A DNA stretch of 64,000 bases from Methanobacteriota archaeon (GCA_018650165.1 JABIGM010000018.1:1-64000); one strand, 5' to 3'. Numbered from the stretch's first letter, positions 37,394-47,809 are shown. A program made the numbers and translations. Notes: generated from the letters alone by a model not told the origin.

Positions 37394-37801
37394 ATGGGTG
37401 AAACTCGGAAAGTCATTGTCAATGGAGAAGAATTCGAAGTTGAACTCGAACAAAATGGTGACACTTGGACTGCAACTGTCGGCGGTCAAAGTTTTGACAT
37501 AACAGTTCCAGACGCAGGACCCGCTCCTAAACAGCGAAGAGCTGCTGGCGGGAAGTCGCAAAAATCAGGAAAGGTAAATGCAAATATTCCGGGAAAGGTT
37601 GTTACTGTAGAGGTTGCTCTTGGAGATGAAGTCGAAGAAGGGCAAGTAGTAATGATTCTCGAAGCGATGAAGATGCAAAATGAAATTCAAGCACCAATCA
37701 GTGGCACTGTTACCGAAATTCATTGTGAAGAAGGCCAATCAATCGAGGCAAACATTCCACTATTGGTAATCACTCCTCCTGAAAGTGAAGATGAATCCTG
37801 A
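37394..37801 (+). CDS. Biotin carboxyl carrier protein
   Basis: A 135-residue swinging-arm protein for the carboxylase. Seen: the biotin attachment motif EAMKMQNEI, whose second Lys-flanked position (the K of MKM) is modified, followed by GTVTEIHCEEGQSI as in lipoyl/biotinyl domains. The N-terminal half (VNGEEFEVELE...) resembles the biotin-domain-preceding region of oxaloacetate and propionyl-CoA carboxylases. The biotin ligase fusion at 17.3 kb is a likely modifying enzyme. No biotin carboxylase gene is in this window. GGAGGTGA lies four bases ahead of ATG 37394. Confidence 0.93.
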   Translation: MGETRKVIVNGEEFEVELEQNGDTWTATVGGQSFDITVPDAGPAPKQRRAAGGKSQKSGKVNANIPGKVVTVEVALGDEVEEGQVVMILEAMKMQNEIQAPISGTVTEIHCEEGQSIEANIPLLVITPPESEDES

Positions 37802-38084
37802 TTCATTCCAATGGTTAAAGCGGGATAAGTTTCTAGGCGTCGATATGGGAGAAGATGCCGTCTGTGATTACCCCGGTTGCGGGGCTGTTGGTGACATCAT
37901 TTCTCGGCTTTCACCAGAAGGATATCTTGTTGCTACTGGAAAGAAGGCTTACTCGTTTCGAGAAGCATACCGTAGGTTCCACTATTGTGGAGACCATCAC
38001 GAACAATTGATGGGAGGAGTCTGGTCTCGAGTTCGCAAGCCAGATGACAAAGCAGATGGCCATGCTGCACCTACAGCAATCTGA
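37791..38084 (+). CDS. Small putative zinc-binding protein
   Basis: A 97-residue protein overlapping the end of the biotin carrier gene by 11 bases. Seen: CDYPGC and HYCGDHH, which could together hold a zinc ion, and a central RLSPEGYLVATGKKAYSF. I do not recognise the family. Tight coupling to the carboxylase operon suggests co-expression only. Confidence 0.65.
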   Translation: MNPDSFQWLKRDKFLGVDMGEDAVCDYPGCGAVGDIISRLSPEGYLVATGKKAYSFREAYRRFHYCGDHHEQLMGGVWSRVRKPDDKADGHAAPTAI

Positions 38085-38110
38085 TTTATGTTGAATTTCC
38101 TCAGTGAAAT

Positions 38111-39184
38111 ATGCCAGTGCTGAATCACCCCGTCGTTGGGGAAAAATTTAGTCAACGGCTAGGACATATTGATTCGTTACGCGGCCTGGCTGTATTGCTA
38201 ATGATAATGGTCCATGCTGCAGCGACCTGGAATCCTTTTTCTAATTCTGAAATCTCAACTCTTGCATATGTTGTATCCGGCCTGGGAGGTTTGGCCGCAC
38301 CATTATTTGTAACCTTACTAGGATGGGGATTACTGCAAACAGAATCAACTCGACGCAAACGAATTTCAAGAGCGACTTTTTTGTTGGCCATGCAAATAGT
38401 AGTAAATTTGTTTGCACCACACTTATTCGCTCCATTTACACCAGGGGTTCTTTCTTTATTCGCTCTACTAATTATTAGTGAACCGATATGGTCTTCGCCT
38501 TTTAGGTCATCTAAATTATTACCTCAAACTGTATTTTCACTATTGCTCTTTTTGACGGTCATTGGACTGTACTTTGGATCGGGCTTCCAAGGCTCAGATA
38601 AATGGACAGATAGGACAACTACTGCATCGATTCAAACCTTGATTTTACATCTCCTACTAACCGGAACATATCCACTGTTCCCTTGGATGATTTTTGCTGT
38701 ATTTGGTGCATTTATTGCCAAAATAACATCTATTGATTCGAAAATAAATGTCCTAAAATTGACTACTACTTCAATTGTTTTCGGACTGATATTTTGTGTT
38801 ACGTCCCTCGTTTGGTCAATTCACAATGATTCGGCATGGGCACTACCCTCTGGTGAGGCTGTCCTTACATTTTTCCCACCAAATTATCCTTTCATACTTG
38901 CAGCATTAACCGGAGTTCTACTGCTGTGGGCATTAATCTACAAAATGCCACAAGTTAGCTTCCTAGAAGATACGGGGAGATGCTCACTTACCCTATATGT
39001 CGTCCACTTCATTCCTTTCGCACTCTTTCACAAGGCTGAAACTACCTATGGTTGGAGCCTTACAATCTCCTGTCTAGTCGTCATAGGATACACCATCGCC
39101 TGGATCCCTATTGCAAAATTGTGGAGAAGTAAATTTCCGAGTTACACACTTGAGAAATTAATGCGTAATTTGTCTGAAGTCTAG
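38111..39184 (+). CDS. Membrane acyltransferase-like protein (DUF1624/HGSNAT-like)
   Basis: A 357-residue protein with about ten membrane helices. Seen: HIDSLRGLAVLLMIMVHAA at the N-terminus, which is the conserved RxxxxDxxRGxAxxxMxxxH signature of the DUF1624/heparan-glucosaminide acetyltransferase group, and a late SLTLYVVHFIPF segment with a second His. Such proteins move acetyl or other acyl groups across the membrane onto sugars or lipids. The acceptor is not deducible. The 3' end overlaps the convergent DUF4190-like gene by four bases. Confidence 0.75.
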   Translation: MPVLNHPVVGEKFSQRLGHIDSLRGLAVLLMIMVHAAATWNPFSNSEISTLAYVVSGLGGLAAPLFVTLLGWGLLQTESTRRKRISRATFLLAMQIVVNLFAPHLFAPFTPGVLSLFALLIISEPIWSSPFRSSKLLPQTVFSLLLFLTVIGLYFGSGFQGSDKWTDRTTTASIQTLILHLLLTGTYPLFPWMIFAVFGAFIAKITSIDSKINVLKLTTTSIVFGLIFCVTSLVWSIHNDSAWALPSGEAVLTFFPPNYPFILAALTGVLLLWALIYKMPQVSFLEDTGRCSLTLYVVHFIPFALFHKAETTYGWSLTISCLVVIGYTIAWIPIAKLWRSKFPSYTLEKLMRNLSEV

Positions 39185-39537
39185 TATCCACTAAATGTGA
39201 AATATAATAATACAAAAAACATACCAAACAGAAGTAATCCTGCAATGAATAGACCAATTCCAACCCATGCACAAATGTGTGCTGCTTTAGCAACTCCTGC
39301 ATCCGGGTGATTTGGAAATTGATTTGTAATTTTCAATGCACCATTAGCCAGAATGAGCCCTGGAATCGCGAAAAGGATTCCGATTCCGTAGAAAAGAGTC
39401 GCAACAATTCCAATGATAGACAGAATCAATGCAGTAGTCGCGTTTGTGGGTGGCATCATTGCCATGGCTTGATTGCCAAGTTGCCCTTGAGCCAAGCCCG
39501 CAGGTGAATAATAAATTGGCTGGGGTGCTGGCTGCAT
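39181..39537 (-). CDS. DUF4190-like small membrane protein
   Basis: A 118-residue protein with a Gln/Pro/Met-rich cytoplasmic N-terminus and two to three membrane segments. Seen: TTALILSIIGIVATLFYGIGILFAIPG followed by LILANGALK and a second helical hairpin, the layout typical of DUF4190 proteins. Function unknown. Confidence 0.75.
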   Translation of the reverse strand: MQPAPQPIYYSPAGLAQGQLGNQAMAMMPPTNATTALILSIIGIVATLFYGIGILFAIPGLILANGALKITNQFPNHPDAGVAKAAHICAWVGIGLFIAGLLLFGMFFVLLYFTFSGY

Positions 39538-39603
39538 GCAACTGCCCTATGATTTGACATATATATGCAATTAGACGGTTTTTCCAATTGGGAAATCTAT
39601 CAA

Positions 39604-41994
39604 TCATGCACCGCAACTTAGACAGTCATCAGGTGTGTCTAGAGAACATGCAATTGCTTCGAGACTTGTAGCCTCATCGGCTCTAACCGCTAATCCATCA
39701 ACCGTTTCATCGCCGACCTTTTGCTCAACCGTGAACTGAATCGCATCCGCTGCAGCCTTTGTACGCAGGTAGTACATTCCAGTCTTGAGTCCTCTTCTCC
39801 ATCCGTGGAAGTGCATCGAAGTTACCTTAGCCGGATTTGCATCGGTCATGTGGATGTTCATAGATTGGCTTTGATCGATGTAAGCTCCACGGTCAGCAGC
39901 CATGTCGATGACAATACGTTGCTTAATTTCCCAGGTCGTCTTATACAATTCTTTCAAATCTTCTGGAATACCATCGATTAACTGTACACTTCCTTTGTGA
40001 CGTAGAATTTCATTCTTCATTTCAAGTGACCAGAGGTTGCGGCTAATTAAATCGTTAACAAGATGCTTGTTTAGCACAATGAATTCGCCAGAAAGTGTTC
40101 TTCTGACGTATAGGTTAGAAGTGAACGCCTCAAAACATTCGTTGTTTCCAAGTATCTGACTTGTAGAAGCAGTTGGCATCGGTGCGACCATCAAAGAGTT
40201 GCGAAGACCATGCTCGATAATGTCTGCTTTCAGAGTATCCCAATCCCAGCGACCAGAGTGTTCAGTGACACCCCAAAGGTCAGGCTGTAGGATTCCTTGG
40301 CTGGCAGGAGAACCTTCGAAGGTAGAGTAAGGCCCTTCTTCCTTTGCCGCATCCATACTTGCACTGCAAGATGCGAAGTAAATGGTCTCGAAGATTTCAC
40401 GATTCAATTTGCGTGCCTGTTCGGATTCGAAAGGTAGTTTTAGCATTGCAAAGGTATCTGCTAATCCCTGCACACCTAGTCCGATTGGTCTGTGGCGCAT
40501 GTTGGAGTTTCTTGCTTCGGGAACTGGGTAGAAATTGACATCAATAACTCGGTTCAGATTTCCGGTAGCGTGGTATGTGACATCGAATAATTTCTGATGA
40601 TCAAAGGAACCTTCCTCCAGGTTTACGTATTTTGGCAGTGCGATTGAAGCCAGATTACAAACCGCTACCTCATCAGGAGCAGTATACTCCATGATTTCAG
40701 TACAAAGGTTTGAAGAACGAATTGTTCCTAGATTCTTCTGGTTTGATTTTTCATTACATGCATCCTTGTAGAGCATGTAAGGAGTTCCTGTCTCTATTTG
40801 CGATTGTGTAATTGCATCCCATAAGTCACGGGCTTTGAGTGTCCTACGAGCAAGCCCAGAGGATTCGTATTTTGAATATAGAGCACGGAACTCATCACCA
40901 TATGAGTCATGAAGACCAGGGCATTCGTTGGGGCAGAATAGTGACCATTCACCATTTGCTTCTACACGTTCCATGAACAAGTCTGGGGTCCAAAGCGCAT
41001 AGAATAAATCACGAGCTCTCATCTCTTCTTTCCCATGGTTCTTACGCAAGTCTAGGAATTCGAAGATGTCAGGGTGCCAAGGCTCTAGGTAAATTGCAAT
41101 ACTTCCTTTACGCTTTCCGCCTCCTTGGTCGACATAGCGTGCTGTGTCGTTGAACACACGAAGCATTGGCACTAGTCCATTGGAATGGCCATTGGTACCT
41201 TTGATGTATGATCCCTTAGAACGAATTTGGTGAATCGATAAACCGATTCCGCCTGCGGACTTTGAAATTCTAGCGCACTGCTTCAATGTGTCATAGATTC
41301 CATCCAACGAATCTTCTTGCATTGTAAGAAGGAAACATGAGGACATCTGGGGGGTTGGTGTTCCTGAATTGAATAAAGTAGGTGTAGCGTGTGTAAACCA
41401 CCCTTCGCTCATCAAATCATATGATTCCAATGCTTTTGCGATGTTACCATGATGGATGCCCACTGCGACACGCATTAACATATGTTGTGGCCTCTCAACC
41501 ACCTCGCCATTAAGTCGGAGTAGGTAGGAGCGCTCAAGTGTCTTAAACCCGAAATAATCGTAATTATGGTCGCGATTGTAATCGATGTGTGAATCTAGAA
41601 CATCCTTGTTCGCCATAATTATCTCATATACTTCTTCTGAAATAAGAGGTGCATGCTTTCCCGATTCTGGGTCAATGAAATGCCTCAAGTCTGAAACGAC
41701 TTCACTGAAGACGCCCTTTGTAGAGCGGTGTAGATTGTCAACACAAATACGTGCTGCCAATTTTGAATAATCGGGGTGATGTGACGCAAGGGATGCTGCT
41801 GTCTCAGCAGCTAATTCATCGAGTTCAGATGTTGTAACACCATCATAAAGACCTTCGATGACCAATTTGGTAACCATTCCTGGATCTACCCAAGTCTCAT
41901 GCAATCCTGCTGAGAGATTTGTTAACTTCTCCTGAATCGCATCGAAACGAACATCTTCTTTGTCTCCATTCCTCTTAACCACTTGTAGACCCAT
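39604..41994 (-). CDS. nrdA: Class I ribonucleoside-diphosphate reductase, large subunit
   Basis: A 796-residue R1 protein that reduces ribonucleotides to deoxyribonucleotides. Seen: an N-terminal ATP-cone ([14 protein letters not shown]), [19 protein letters not shown] (first redox Cys), [26 protein letters not shown] (radical Cys with Asn and Glu), [18 protein letters not shown] and a C-terminal shuttle CLSCGA. A GGAGGA site precedes ATG 41994. It follows nrdB by 63 bases. Class I enzymes need oxygen, so this fits an aerobic surface-ocean archaeon. Confidence 0.96.
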   Translation of the reverse strand: MGLQVVKRNGDKEDVRFDAIQEKLTNLSAGLHETWVDPGMVTKLVIEGLYDGVTTSELDELAAETAASLASHHPDYSKLAARICVDNLHRSTKGVFSEVVSDLRHFIDPESGKHAPLISEEVYEIIMANKDVLDSHIDYNRDHNYDYFGFKTLERSYLLRLNGEVVERPQHMLMRVAVGIHHGNIAKALESYDLMSEGWFTHATPTLFNSGTPTPQMSSCFLLTMQEDSLDGIYDTLKQCARISKSAGGIGLSIHQIRSKGSYIKGTNGHSNGLVPMLRVFNDTARYVDQGGGKRKGSIAIYLEPWHPDIFEFLDLRKNHGKEEMRARDLFYALWTPDLFMERVEANGEWSLFCPNECPGLHDSYGDEFRALYSKYESSGLARRTLKARDLWDAITQSQIETGTPYMLYKDACNEKSNQKNLGTIRSSNLCTEIMEYTAPDEVAVCNLASIALPKYVNLEEGSFDHQKLFDVTYHATGNLNRVIDVNFYPVPEARNSNMRHRPIGLGVQGLADTFAMLKLPFESEQARKLNREIFETIYFASCSASMDAAKEEGPYSTFEGSPASQGILQPDLWGVTEHSGRWDWDTLKADIIEHGLRNSLMVAPMPTASTSQILGNNECFEAFTSNLYVRRTLSGEFIVLNKHLVNDLISRNLWSLEMKNEILRHKGSVQLIDGIPEDLKELYKTTWEIKQRIVIDMAADRGAYIDQSQSMNIHMTDANPAKVTSMHFHGWRRGLKTGMYYLRTKAAADAIQFTVEQKVGDETVDGLAVRADEATSLEAIACSLDTPDDCLSCGA

Positions 41995-42057
41995 ATTCTT
42001 TGTCCTCCTGTATCATATCATTTGAGTGTGCAACATCCGTCCTGCTACGCGGGCGGT

Positions 42058-43092
42058 TTAGAAGTCTTCCTCCATTGAGAAGCGCTGCTGGACCGCTCCT
42101 AGGCTTGATGAGCCCATTACGCCAGCCTTCTGGTATTCCCCAACTCTCTTTTCGAAGAAGTTGGTTTTTCCTTGCATCGAAATCATTTCCATCCAAGGGA
42201 AAGGATTCTCTGCATTGTAGAGTTTAGTAGCGCCAAGAGAAATTAGTAGACGGTCAGCGACGAAATGGATGTATTGCTGCATCAAGTCCGAATTCATTCC
42301 AATCAATGAAACTGGAAGTGCACTAGTTACGAATTCGATTTCGATTTCAACAGCCTCCGAAATAATCTGGTGTATCTTCATTTCACCAGCACCACGTACT
42401 AGGTTTGAATGTAGGAGGCAAGCAAAGTCACAATGCAATCCTTCATCACGACTAATCAATTCATTTGAGAATGTCAAACCAGGCATTAATCCGCGCTTCT
42501 TCAGCCAGAAGATTGCACAAAAGGAGCCGGAGAAGAATATTCCTTCAACAGCGGCAAAGGCTACTAATCTCTCAGCAAATGATGCACGCTTTCTATCTAG
42601 CCACCGTAATGCCCAAGTTCCCTTTTTCTCAACAGATGGCACGGTTTCTAGAGCCTTGAATAAGTGATCTTTCTCATTTGGGTCCTTGATGTATGTATCA
42701 ATCAGTAACGAATAGGTTTCGGCATGGATATTTTCCATCATAATCTGGAACCCGTAGAATGCACGGGCTTCAGCCCACTGTACTTCATTTGCGAAATTGA
42801 CTACAAGATTTTCATTTACAATTCCATCAGATGCTGCAAAGAATGCCAATACATGTTTTAGGAAATGTTGCTCATCCGCAGAGAGAGAAGCCCAATCTTT
42901 AGCATCTTCAGCCAAATCTATTTCCTCAGCCGTCCAGAAAGAAGCAGCATGTTGCTTGTACATGTCCCAAATCTCTGAATGCTCTATAGGAAATAGGACA
43001 AAACGGTCTAGAGATTCCTTAAGCATCGGTTCTGAAAATTCAGAAGTTAGATCTAAATCAAAGCCGTCTGTATTGTGTGATTGTGGCTCCAT
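42058..43092 (-). CDS. nrdB: Class I ribonucleoside-diphosphate reductase, small subunit
   Basis: A 344-residue R2 protein that holds the di-iron/tyrosyl radical. Seen: [33 protein letters not shown] and [37 protein letters not shown] broken across two ligand blocks (EGIFFSG and [11 protein letters not shown]) supplying Glu and His ligands. The order of motifs resembles eukaryotic and class Ia R2. It comes first in the operon, ahead of nrdA. Confidence 0.96.
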   Translation of the reverse strand: MEPQSHNTDGFDLDLTSEFSEPMLKESLDRFVLFPIEHSEIWDMYKQHAASFWTAEEIDLAEDAKDWASLSADEQHFLKHVLAFFAASDGIVNENLVVNFANEVQWAEARAFYGFQIMMENIHAETYSLLIDTYIKDPNEKDHLFKALETVPSVEKKGTWALRWLDRKRASFAERLVAFAAVEGIFFSGSFCAIFWLKKRGLMPGLTFSNELISRDEGLHCDFACLLHSNLVRGAGEMKIHQIISEAVEIEIEFVTSALPVSLIGMNSDLMQQYIHFVADRLLISLGATKLYNAENPFPWMEMISMQGKTNFFEKRVGEYQKAGVMGSSSLGAVQQRFSMEEDF

Positions 43093-43095
43093 TTT

Positions 43096-43143
43096 CTCTC
43101 CCTCCCATATTTCACTCGCAGTGGATTTTGTATGCCGTATAAA
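43096..43143 (-). promoter_or_regulatory. nrdB promoter and ribosome-binding site
   Basis: On the minus strand TTTATA (43143-43138) lies 46-51 bases before ATG 43092, and a purine-rich GGGAGGGAGAG (43106-43096) lies just before the ATG. This spacing predicts a leader of about 20 bases that carries the ribosome-binding site. In the rest of the 259-base gap to dut I see nothing firm. Confidence 0.45.
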
Positions 43144-43351
43144 CTGGCCTATAATGTTGCTTAATCAACCACCCCAGTTGAGGCCGGTTCTTGAGCAAGA
43201 TTGCAGACTGTCAGGCTCACCTAGATGGGCGTCGGAGGTTTATCATCTCTGTCATTAAGTCTAAATTGAAGATTTGTAAGTTAGTCAGCCGTTACATGTA
43301 GGCCGTGACACAACCAAAGGCCTTGAGAGCCCCCTACCCTTCGGGTCAAAC

Positions 43352-43804
43352 ATGATGAGGCCGAATGTGGAAGTACTCTTCGCCAAACTAGATTCCGAGG
43401 CATCACAGCCAACACAAGGTACCAAATCAGCCGCCGGCTGGGATTTGCGCGCACTTGAGTCGACTGTTGTTACAAAGGGCAAGTCGACCAAAATTCGAAC
43501 TGGATTAGCTGTTGCGATTCCCGAGGGATGGGAAGGTCAAATCAGATCACGTTCATCTTTGGGTGCAAAGGGTATGATTATGCCTAATGGTGTTGGAACC
43601 ATAGATTCAGATTATCGCGGAGAATTGATGGTCTTAGCAACATGGATTGGAGAAGGCGATTGTATCGAGTTAGCGAAAGGCGAACGTATTGCTCAAATGC
43701 TAATCGCTCCAGTTCCAATAACGACATACAGAGAAGTTAGTTTTGAAGAATTATCAACCACTGAAAGAGGCGAAGGCGGATTTGGAAGCAGTGGCCGTTT
43801 TTGA
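43352..43804 (+). CDS. dut: dUTP diphosphatase
   Basis: A 150-residue trimeric-type dUTPase that hydrolyses dUTP to dUMP, keeping uracil out of DNA and feeding dTMP synthesis. Seen all five motifs: AGWDLRA (1), RSRSSLGAKG (2), GTIDSDYRGEL with the catalytic Asp and the base-stacking Tyr (3), KGERIAQMLI (4) and the Gly-rich ERGEGGFGSSGR arm (5). It is divergent from the nrdBA operon, a sensible neighbour for deoxynucleotide supply. Confidence 0.96.
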   Translation: MMRPNVEVLFAKLDSEASQPTQGTKSAAGWDLRALESTVVTKGKSTKIRTGLAVAIPEGWEGQIRSRSSLGAKGMIMPNGVGTIDSDYRGELMVLATWIGEGDCIELAKGERIAQMLIAPVPITTYREVSFEELSTTERGEGGFGSSGRF

Positions 43805-43813
43805 GGTATTAAT

Positions 43814-44440
43814 ATGCGCCCTTTGCACATCAATAATCTCGGAGTAGTCTCCCACTCAAGTGCAGATGAGTTGATGCGTGTAATGCAATCTAAGCGAATC
43901 GATGATGAAATCGAAGATACGATTCTCGTTTGTCAGCATGAAGAAATTGTCACCGTTGGCCCTAGGGCACGTAATGATGGAATTAGCCCCCCAATAGGGT
44001 ATGATACATCATCTGTTGACAGGGGCGGAGGCTTAACTTGGCATGGCCCAGGACAATTGGTAGTATACCCAATTATCAAATGGGATAAAGATGGTGAATC
44101 TAATGTCAAAGCTGTAATTGCAATTTTAGAAGAGTGGGTGATTTCTGCACTTGCACAATTAGGAGTAGAGGGCAGAAGAGATACGAGAATGCAGGGCGTG
44201 TGGGTTGGAGAGAACAAAATCTGTTCAATCGGACTATCGTTCCTGCGATGGACTAGTCGCCATGGACTAACTGTGAATTGTAATACACCCCCCGGTAGAG
44301 TCGAGATGGTTAGCGGATGCGGTTTAGGACAGGATACTACAACAAGTTTAGCTGCGTTAGGCCATAATATAACTACAGAAATGGTTCTCAATGCACTCAT
44401 TTCCAATGCAAATTGCCTTTCTAGAGAAATAAGCAATTGA
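43814..44440 (+). CDS. lipB: Lipoyl (octanoyl) transferase
   Basis: A 208-residue LipB that moves octanoyl groups from carrier protein to the lipoyl domains of 2-oxoacid dehydrogenases or glycine cleavage H protein. Seen: DRGGGLTWHGPGQLVVYPI, the conserved His-containing block, NKICSIGLSFLRWTSRHGLTVN with the active-site Lys, and SGCGL with the catalytic Cys. It begins nine bases after dut and probably shares its transcript. Lipoyl synthase is not in this window. Confidence 0.94.
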   Translation: MRPLHINNLGVVSHSSADELMRVMQSKRIDDEIEDTILVCQHEEIVTVGPRARNDGISPPIGYDTSSVDRGGGLTWHGPGQLVVYPIIKWDKDGESNVKAVIAILEEWVISALAQLGVEGRRDTRMQGVWVGENKICSIGLSFLRWTSRHGLTVNCNTPPGRVEMVSGCGLGQDTTTSLAALGHNITTEMVLNALISNANCLSREISN

Positions 44441-44480
44441 AATGTGAAGTCTATTAGATGGCTGCTGTACATGTCGCCCT

Positions 44481-45593
44481 ATGGCAGGATACTATCCAGA
44501 GGCAGGAGGTCCTGCCCGTGGCTCAATGATTCCGCCTGTTGCTTATCTTAAGTGGTATATACCTCGATTAAAGGAACAACGACCGCACAATCTTTCTTTT
44601 TCCGGCCTACAATTCCCATGGGAACTCGGTCAAGTGCCAGATGTTTGGAGAGACCACAGGGGCCCGGGTATTGATGAGCGGGATGTAGTCAGCGAAATGT
44701 ATGCCATCCCAGTGGAGAATATCCACCTCTGCTTAGGAGCGACTCAAGGAATAAATCTCGCAATCTCAGCCGCATCACGTGGTGGCAAGGTAGCGGTAGA
44801 AATGCCATCTTATGGACCGGTTAGCCAGGCTGCTAGAATTCTCGGACTAGAAACAATTGCAGTACATAGACTGCCGACTTCGGGTGCTTGGATAATCGAT
44901 CGTAACGAATGGGAAACCACCCTCTCGAATGTCGATTTATTGATGGTAACCCCGCAACTGAACCCAGTCGGTTGGTCATTTACCGATGATGACAGAAACT
45001 GGTTAGTCGAAAAGTGCAAAGAGATGGATGTTCGGATAATTAGTGATGAAGTCTATGCAGCAGCTGATAGAGGATGGAAACCAATGTTTACTGAAGGGGA
45101 GCACTGTATCTCATTATCCTCGTTGACAAAAATCCATGGACTTGGTGTCCTTCGATATGGGTGGATTATTGCAAGTGAAGAAATAATTTCGAATGTGGCA
45201 AATGCATTTCATAATATGGAGGGGATGATGTCTTCACCAACGATTCGTATTGTTGACCATATTCGTAACAGGCTGGATGAGCCAGTTCAATTGATTGAGA
45301 AATATCGGGAACAAAATATTCCAGTACTAAAAAAGGCACTGGAACGACTGGAAATTGAATGGACACCACCGCCCTCGGGAGTGTTTGGAGCATTCAGGGT
45401 TCCCGGAGTGAACACTCTCGAAATGATAGATACTATCGGAAAAGAGCATGGACTACTTGCAGTGCCCGGATGTATGTTTGGACAGGGGATGGACGAATGG
45501 CTTAGAGTCGGCTGGTCTATAGACCCTACTTCCTTCACTAAAGCAGTAGATGTATTGGAAACGGTACTTCGCACAGCCATGGACATACCTTGA
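44481..45593 (+). CDS. PLP-dependent aminotransferase, class I/II
   Basis: A 370-residue fold-type I aminotransferase. Seen: LGATQGINLAIS (cofactor phosphate loop), TPQLNPVGWSF with the Asn that contacts the ring, ISDEVYAA with the ring-nitrogen Asp, and SLTKIHGLGVLRYGWII with the Schiff-base Lys; a final Arg in EWLRVGW binds the substrate carboxylate. The substrate cannot be read from sequence. It sits between lipB and ubiX on the same strand. Confidence 0.92.
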   Translation: MAGYYPEAGGPARGSMIPPVAYLKWYIPRLKEQRPHNLSFSGLQFPWELGQVPDVWRDHRGPGIDERDVVSEMYAIPVENIHLCLGATQGINLAISAASRGGKVAVEMPSYGPVSQAARILGLETIAVHRLPTSGAWIIDRNEWETTLSNVDLLMVTPQLNPVGWSFTDDDRNWLVEKCKEMDVRIISDEVYAAADRGWKPMFTEGEHCISLSSLTKIHGLGVLRYGWIIASEEIISNVANAFHNMEGMMSSPTIRIVDHIRNRLDEPVQLIEKYREQNIPVLKKALERLEIEWTPPPSGVFGAFRVPGVNTLEMIDTIGKEHGLLAVPGCMFGQGMDEWLRVGWSIDPTSFTKAVDVLETVLRTAMDIP

Positions 45594-45620
45594 TACATGA
45601 TTCCATACGAGAATTGTTTG

Positions 45621-46187
45621 ATGGGCGAGATTGTGTTGGTAATTTCTGGCGCTTCTGGCGCAGCATATGGCGTGCGTCTTGCTGAAATCCTTGGAAGTAC
45701 TGCCCGGCTGGTTGTAACAGACTCCGGTCGCCTTACAATGTCTCATGAATGTGAGGGGCTAACACCTGAAGTTTTAGCGAAAAGAACTGGCGCTATTCTA
45801 GAAAGTAATGATGACATTGCGGCCAAGTCAGCATCTGGTTCTGCAGAAATAGATGCGGTAGTGATATGCCCATGCAGTGGTTCGACACTTGGAAAACTCG
45901 CAGCCGGCATTGGCGATAACCTTGCAACTAGATCTGCAATTGTTGCTCTAAAGGAAAGAAGAAAACTGATAATTGTACCACGAGAAGCACCATATGCGAC
46001 TATTCATTTAGAAAACATGGCAAAAATATCTAGTTGGGGAGTAATCGTAATGCCAGCATCGCCTGGATTCTACAATCTACCAAAGACAATGGAGGATTTG
46101 GTTGATTTCATAGTTTCACGCATTCTTGACCACCTGGGAAAGGATAACAAATTGACTAAACGTTGGACTGGAGAGGAATTGCAATGA
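45621..46187 (+). CDS. ubiX: Flavin prenyltransferase UbiX
   Basis: A 188-residue enzyme that prenylates FMN to make the cofactor of UbiD-type decarboxylases. Seen: VISGASGAAYGVRL at the N-terminus, CPCSGSTLGKLAAGIGDNLATRSA (FMN and prenyl-phosphate site), and KLIIVPREAPYATIHLENM. The UbiD partner is not in the window. Starting at ATG 45621 leaves the conserved strand directly after the start; the frame opens 24 bases earlier. It overlaps the peptidase start as ATGA. Confidence 0.94.
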   Translation: MGEIVLVISGASGAAYGVRLAEILGSTARLVVTDSGRLTMSHECEGLTPEVLAKRTGAILESNDDIAAKSASGSAEIDAVVICPCSGSTLGKLAAGIGDNLATRSAIVALKERRKLIIVPREAPYATIHLENMAKISSWGVIVMPASPGFYNLPKTMEDLVDFIVSRILDHLGKDNKLTKRWTGEELQ

Positions 46188-47800
46188 GTGCTAGCGATGA
46201 CATCATTTCTGCTGAAGTTGTAGAGGATTGGGCAGAGGCAAAAAACCGACGATCGGCACTTGAATTCTTCCAAAGCACAACTGCAATGGCAATCGTACTA
46301 GTTGTGCTATTCATTTCATCATCACTTCTTTACTTCATGCTCGATGATGATCCTGTAGACTATGGGGCGTCTATGGTGTTTGAACAAGACCGTGCAAGAG
46401 GCTATGCTGAGGATTTAGTGAATCTTGGGCACCCAGACTGGAAAGGACGGATGAGTGGTTCTGCAGAAGAACAGGCTGCTGCAGAATACATTGCAAATAC
46501 ATTCGAAGAATTGGGCTATCAATCGACTCTTCATACCTATGAAGTTCCGATGCACAGCATAAACAGCGAACCAAGTTTGAGAGTATGTGTACCAGGAGCT
46601 GTTGGTGGCATCGGAGTCGTACCTTGTTCCACCGCGGATGTAGGTCAGCAGATTACCTCATTTAACCACAGAATCGATTACGTAATCCAAGGGTTTTCAG
46701 GTGAGTCGTCTATTATGTTTGGACAGGACATGGAAGTTGTTCACTTAGGAAACGGGTCTGATGATGCACTTTGGTCATCGGCTGCTGGCAAGGTTGGTTA
46801 TATCGAAGGCGGCGGTACTAAAACCGGTAATACATTCATCATGACTAGCGCTATAGAATATGGCCTTGATGCGATTATTCGCGTTAACAAGGACTACAAT
46901 TGTGGCAAAATCGAGGGCAATGATTGCGTACCAATATTCAAAGGAACAGGTTATGATGCCATTGTGGAAGCAAATGGTGGCTCTGCACCATCACAATTGG
47001 CATTCATCGCTATGAGTAAAGATGCTGGAGAGATTTTAGAATCTGTTGTCATTAATGGCAGTGGCAGACTCGAGATGATAATCGATGTCACCAATAATCA
47101 AGAATTGACTATCAGAGTTCCATGTGGAACATATTACGGGACTAGTGACGAATTACTGATTGTCGGTGGCCACCATGATACTGTATATCACGGACCTGGA
47201 GCAATCGACGACACATCTGGAACTGCATCTGTTTTGGAAATGGCTACAATGTTTTCCGAGTATATCATTGAAAACGGTGAGCCAGAGCGAACATTACGCT
47301 TTTGCACATGGGGTGGAGAAGAAGAGGGATTGTGGGGTTCAACTGCATATGTTGACGAAATGAATCAAGATTTAGCAATGAACCTGAGACTCTATGTTAA
47401 TCTAGACATGAATCATGTCGACATCGACCAAAGTCGATCCGACTCAGTAACCCTCTTTGCAAACCATCCCGAAGATTATGGCCACATTGAAAGATTGGCT
47501 GAGGAATACAAAGTTGCTAATCCACAAATGGCTTCTAAGTACACCATCAATTTAGGATTGTATGATGGCGCCAAGGGTGATTCTGATGGAATGCCGTGTA
47601 ATTCCGACCACTGCCCGTTCGTGTACGACCTTGATGGTGGTGACACTGTAGGAAGGGCCGCTGTGTGCTACGGGAGTGGCTCATGGGAATACCATACCTA
47701 CCTTGATGACCTTACTCGGTTTAACGAGGAGAGTCTTGGAATCTCTGTGACGATTTATGGAAACTATGTCAAGTACCTCGCATGGAATCTTGACGCCTGA
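46184..47800 (+). CDS. Membrane-anchored M28-family zinc aminopeptidase
   Basis: A 538-residue peptidase with an N-terminal membrane anchor (AMAIVLVVLFISSSLLYFML, about 32-51) and an outside catalytic domain. Seen the full set of M28 di-zinc ligands: GGHHDT (His), AIDDTSG (bridging Asp), GGEEEGLWG (catalytic Glu and ligand Glu), VNLDMNH (Asp) and SDHCPF (His). A protease-associated-like region of about 150 residues lies before the catalytic domain. Role: trimming peptides outside the cell, consistent with a protein-degrading lifestyle. The start overlaps the ubiX stop by four bases. Confidence 0.93.
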   Translation: MSASDDIISAEVVEDWAEAKNRRSALEFFQSTTAMAIVLVVLFISSSLLYFMLDDDPVDYGASMVFEQDRARGYAEDLVNLGHPDWKGRMSGSAEEQAAAEYIANTFEELGYQSTLHTYEVPMHSINSEPSLRVCVPGAVGGIGVVPCSTADVGQQITSFNHRIDYVIQGFSGESSIMFGQDMEVVHLGNGSDDALWSSAAGKVGYIEGGGTKTGNTFIMTSAIEYGLDAIIRVNKDYNCGKIEGNDCVPIFKGTGYDAIVEANGGSAPSQLAFIAMSKDAGEILESVVINGSGRLEMIIDVTNNQELTIRVPCGTYYGTSDELLIVGGHHDTVYHGPGAIDDTSGTASVLEMATMFSEYIIENGEPERTLRFCTWGGEEEGLWGSTAYVDEMNQDLAMNLRLYVNLDMNHVDIDQSRSDSVTLFANHPEDYGHIERLAEEYKVANPQMASKYTINLGLYDGAKGDSDGMPCNSDHCPFVYDLDGGDTVGRAAVCYGSGSWEYHTYLDDLTRFNEESLGISVTIYGNYVKYLAWNLDA

Positions 47801-47809
47801 GGTGAAAAT

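Noticed and set aside
42797-43258. Open frame of 153 codons on the plus strand
   Set aside because: It is antisense to nrdB for most of its length and ends in the intergenic gap; no family match or start signal.
43144-43351. Possible small RNA in the nrdB-dut gap
   Set aside because: A TATAATG-like stretch and weak inverted repeats are present, but no C/D boxes, tRNA-like fold or convincing structure could be seen.
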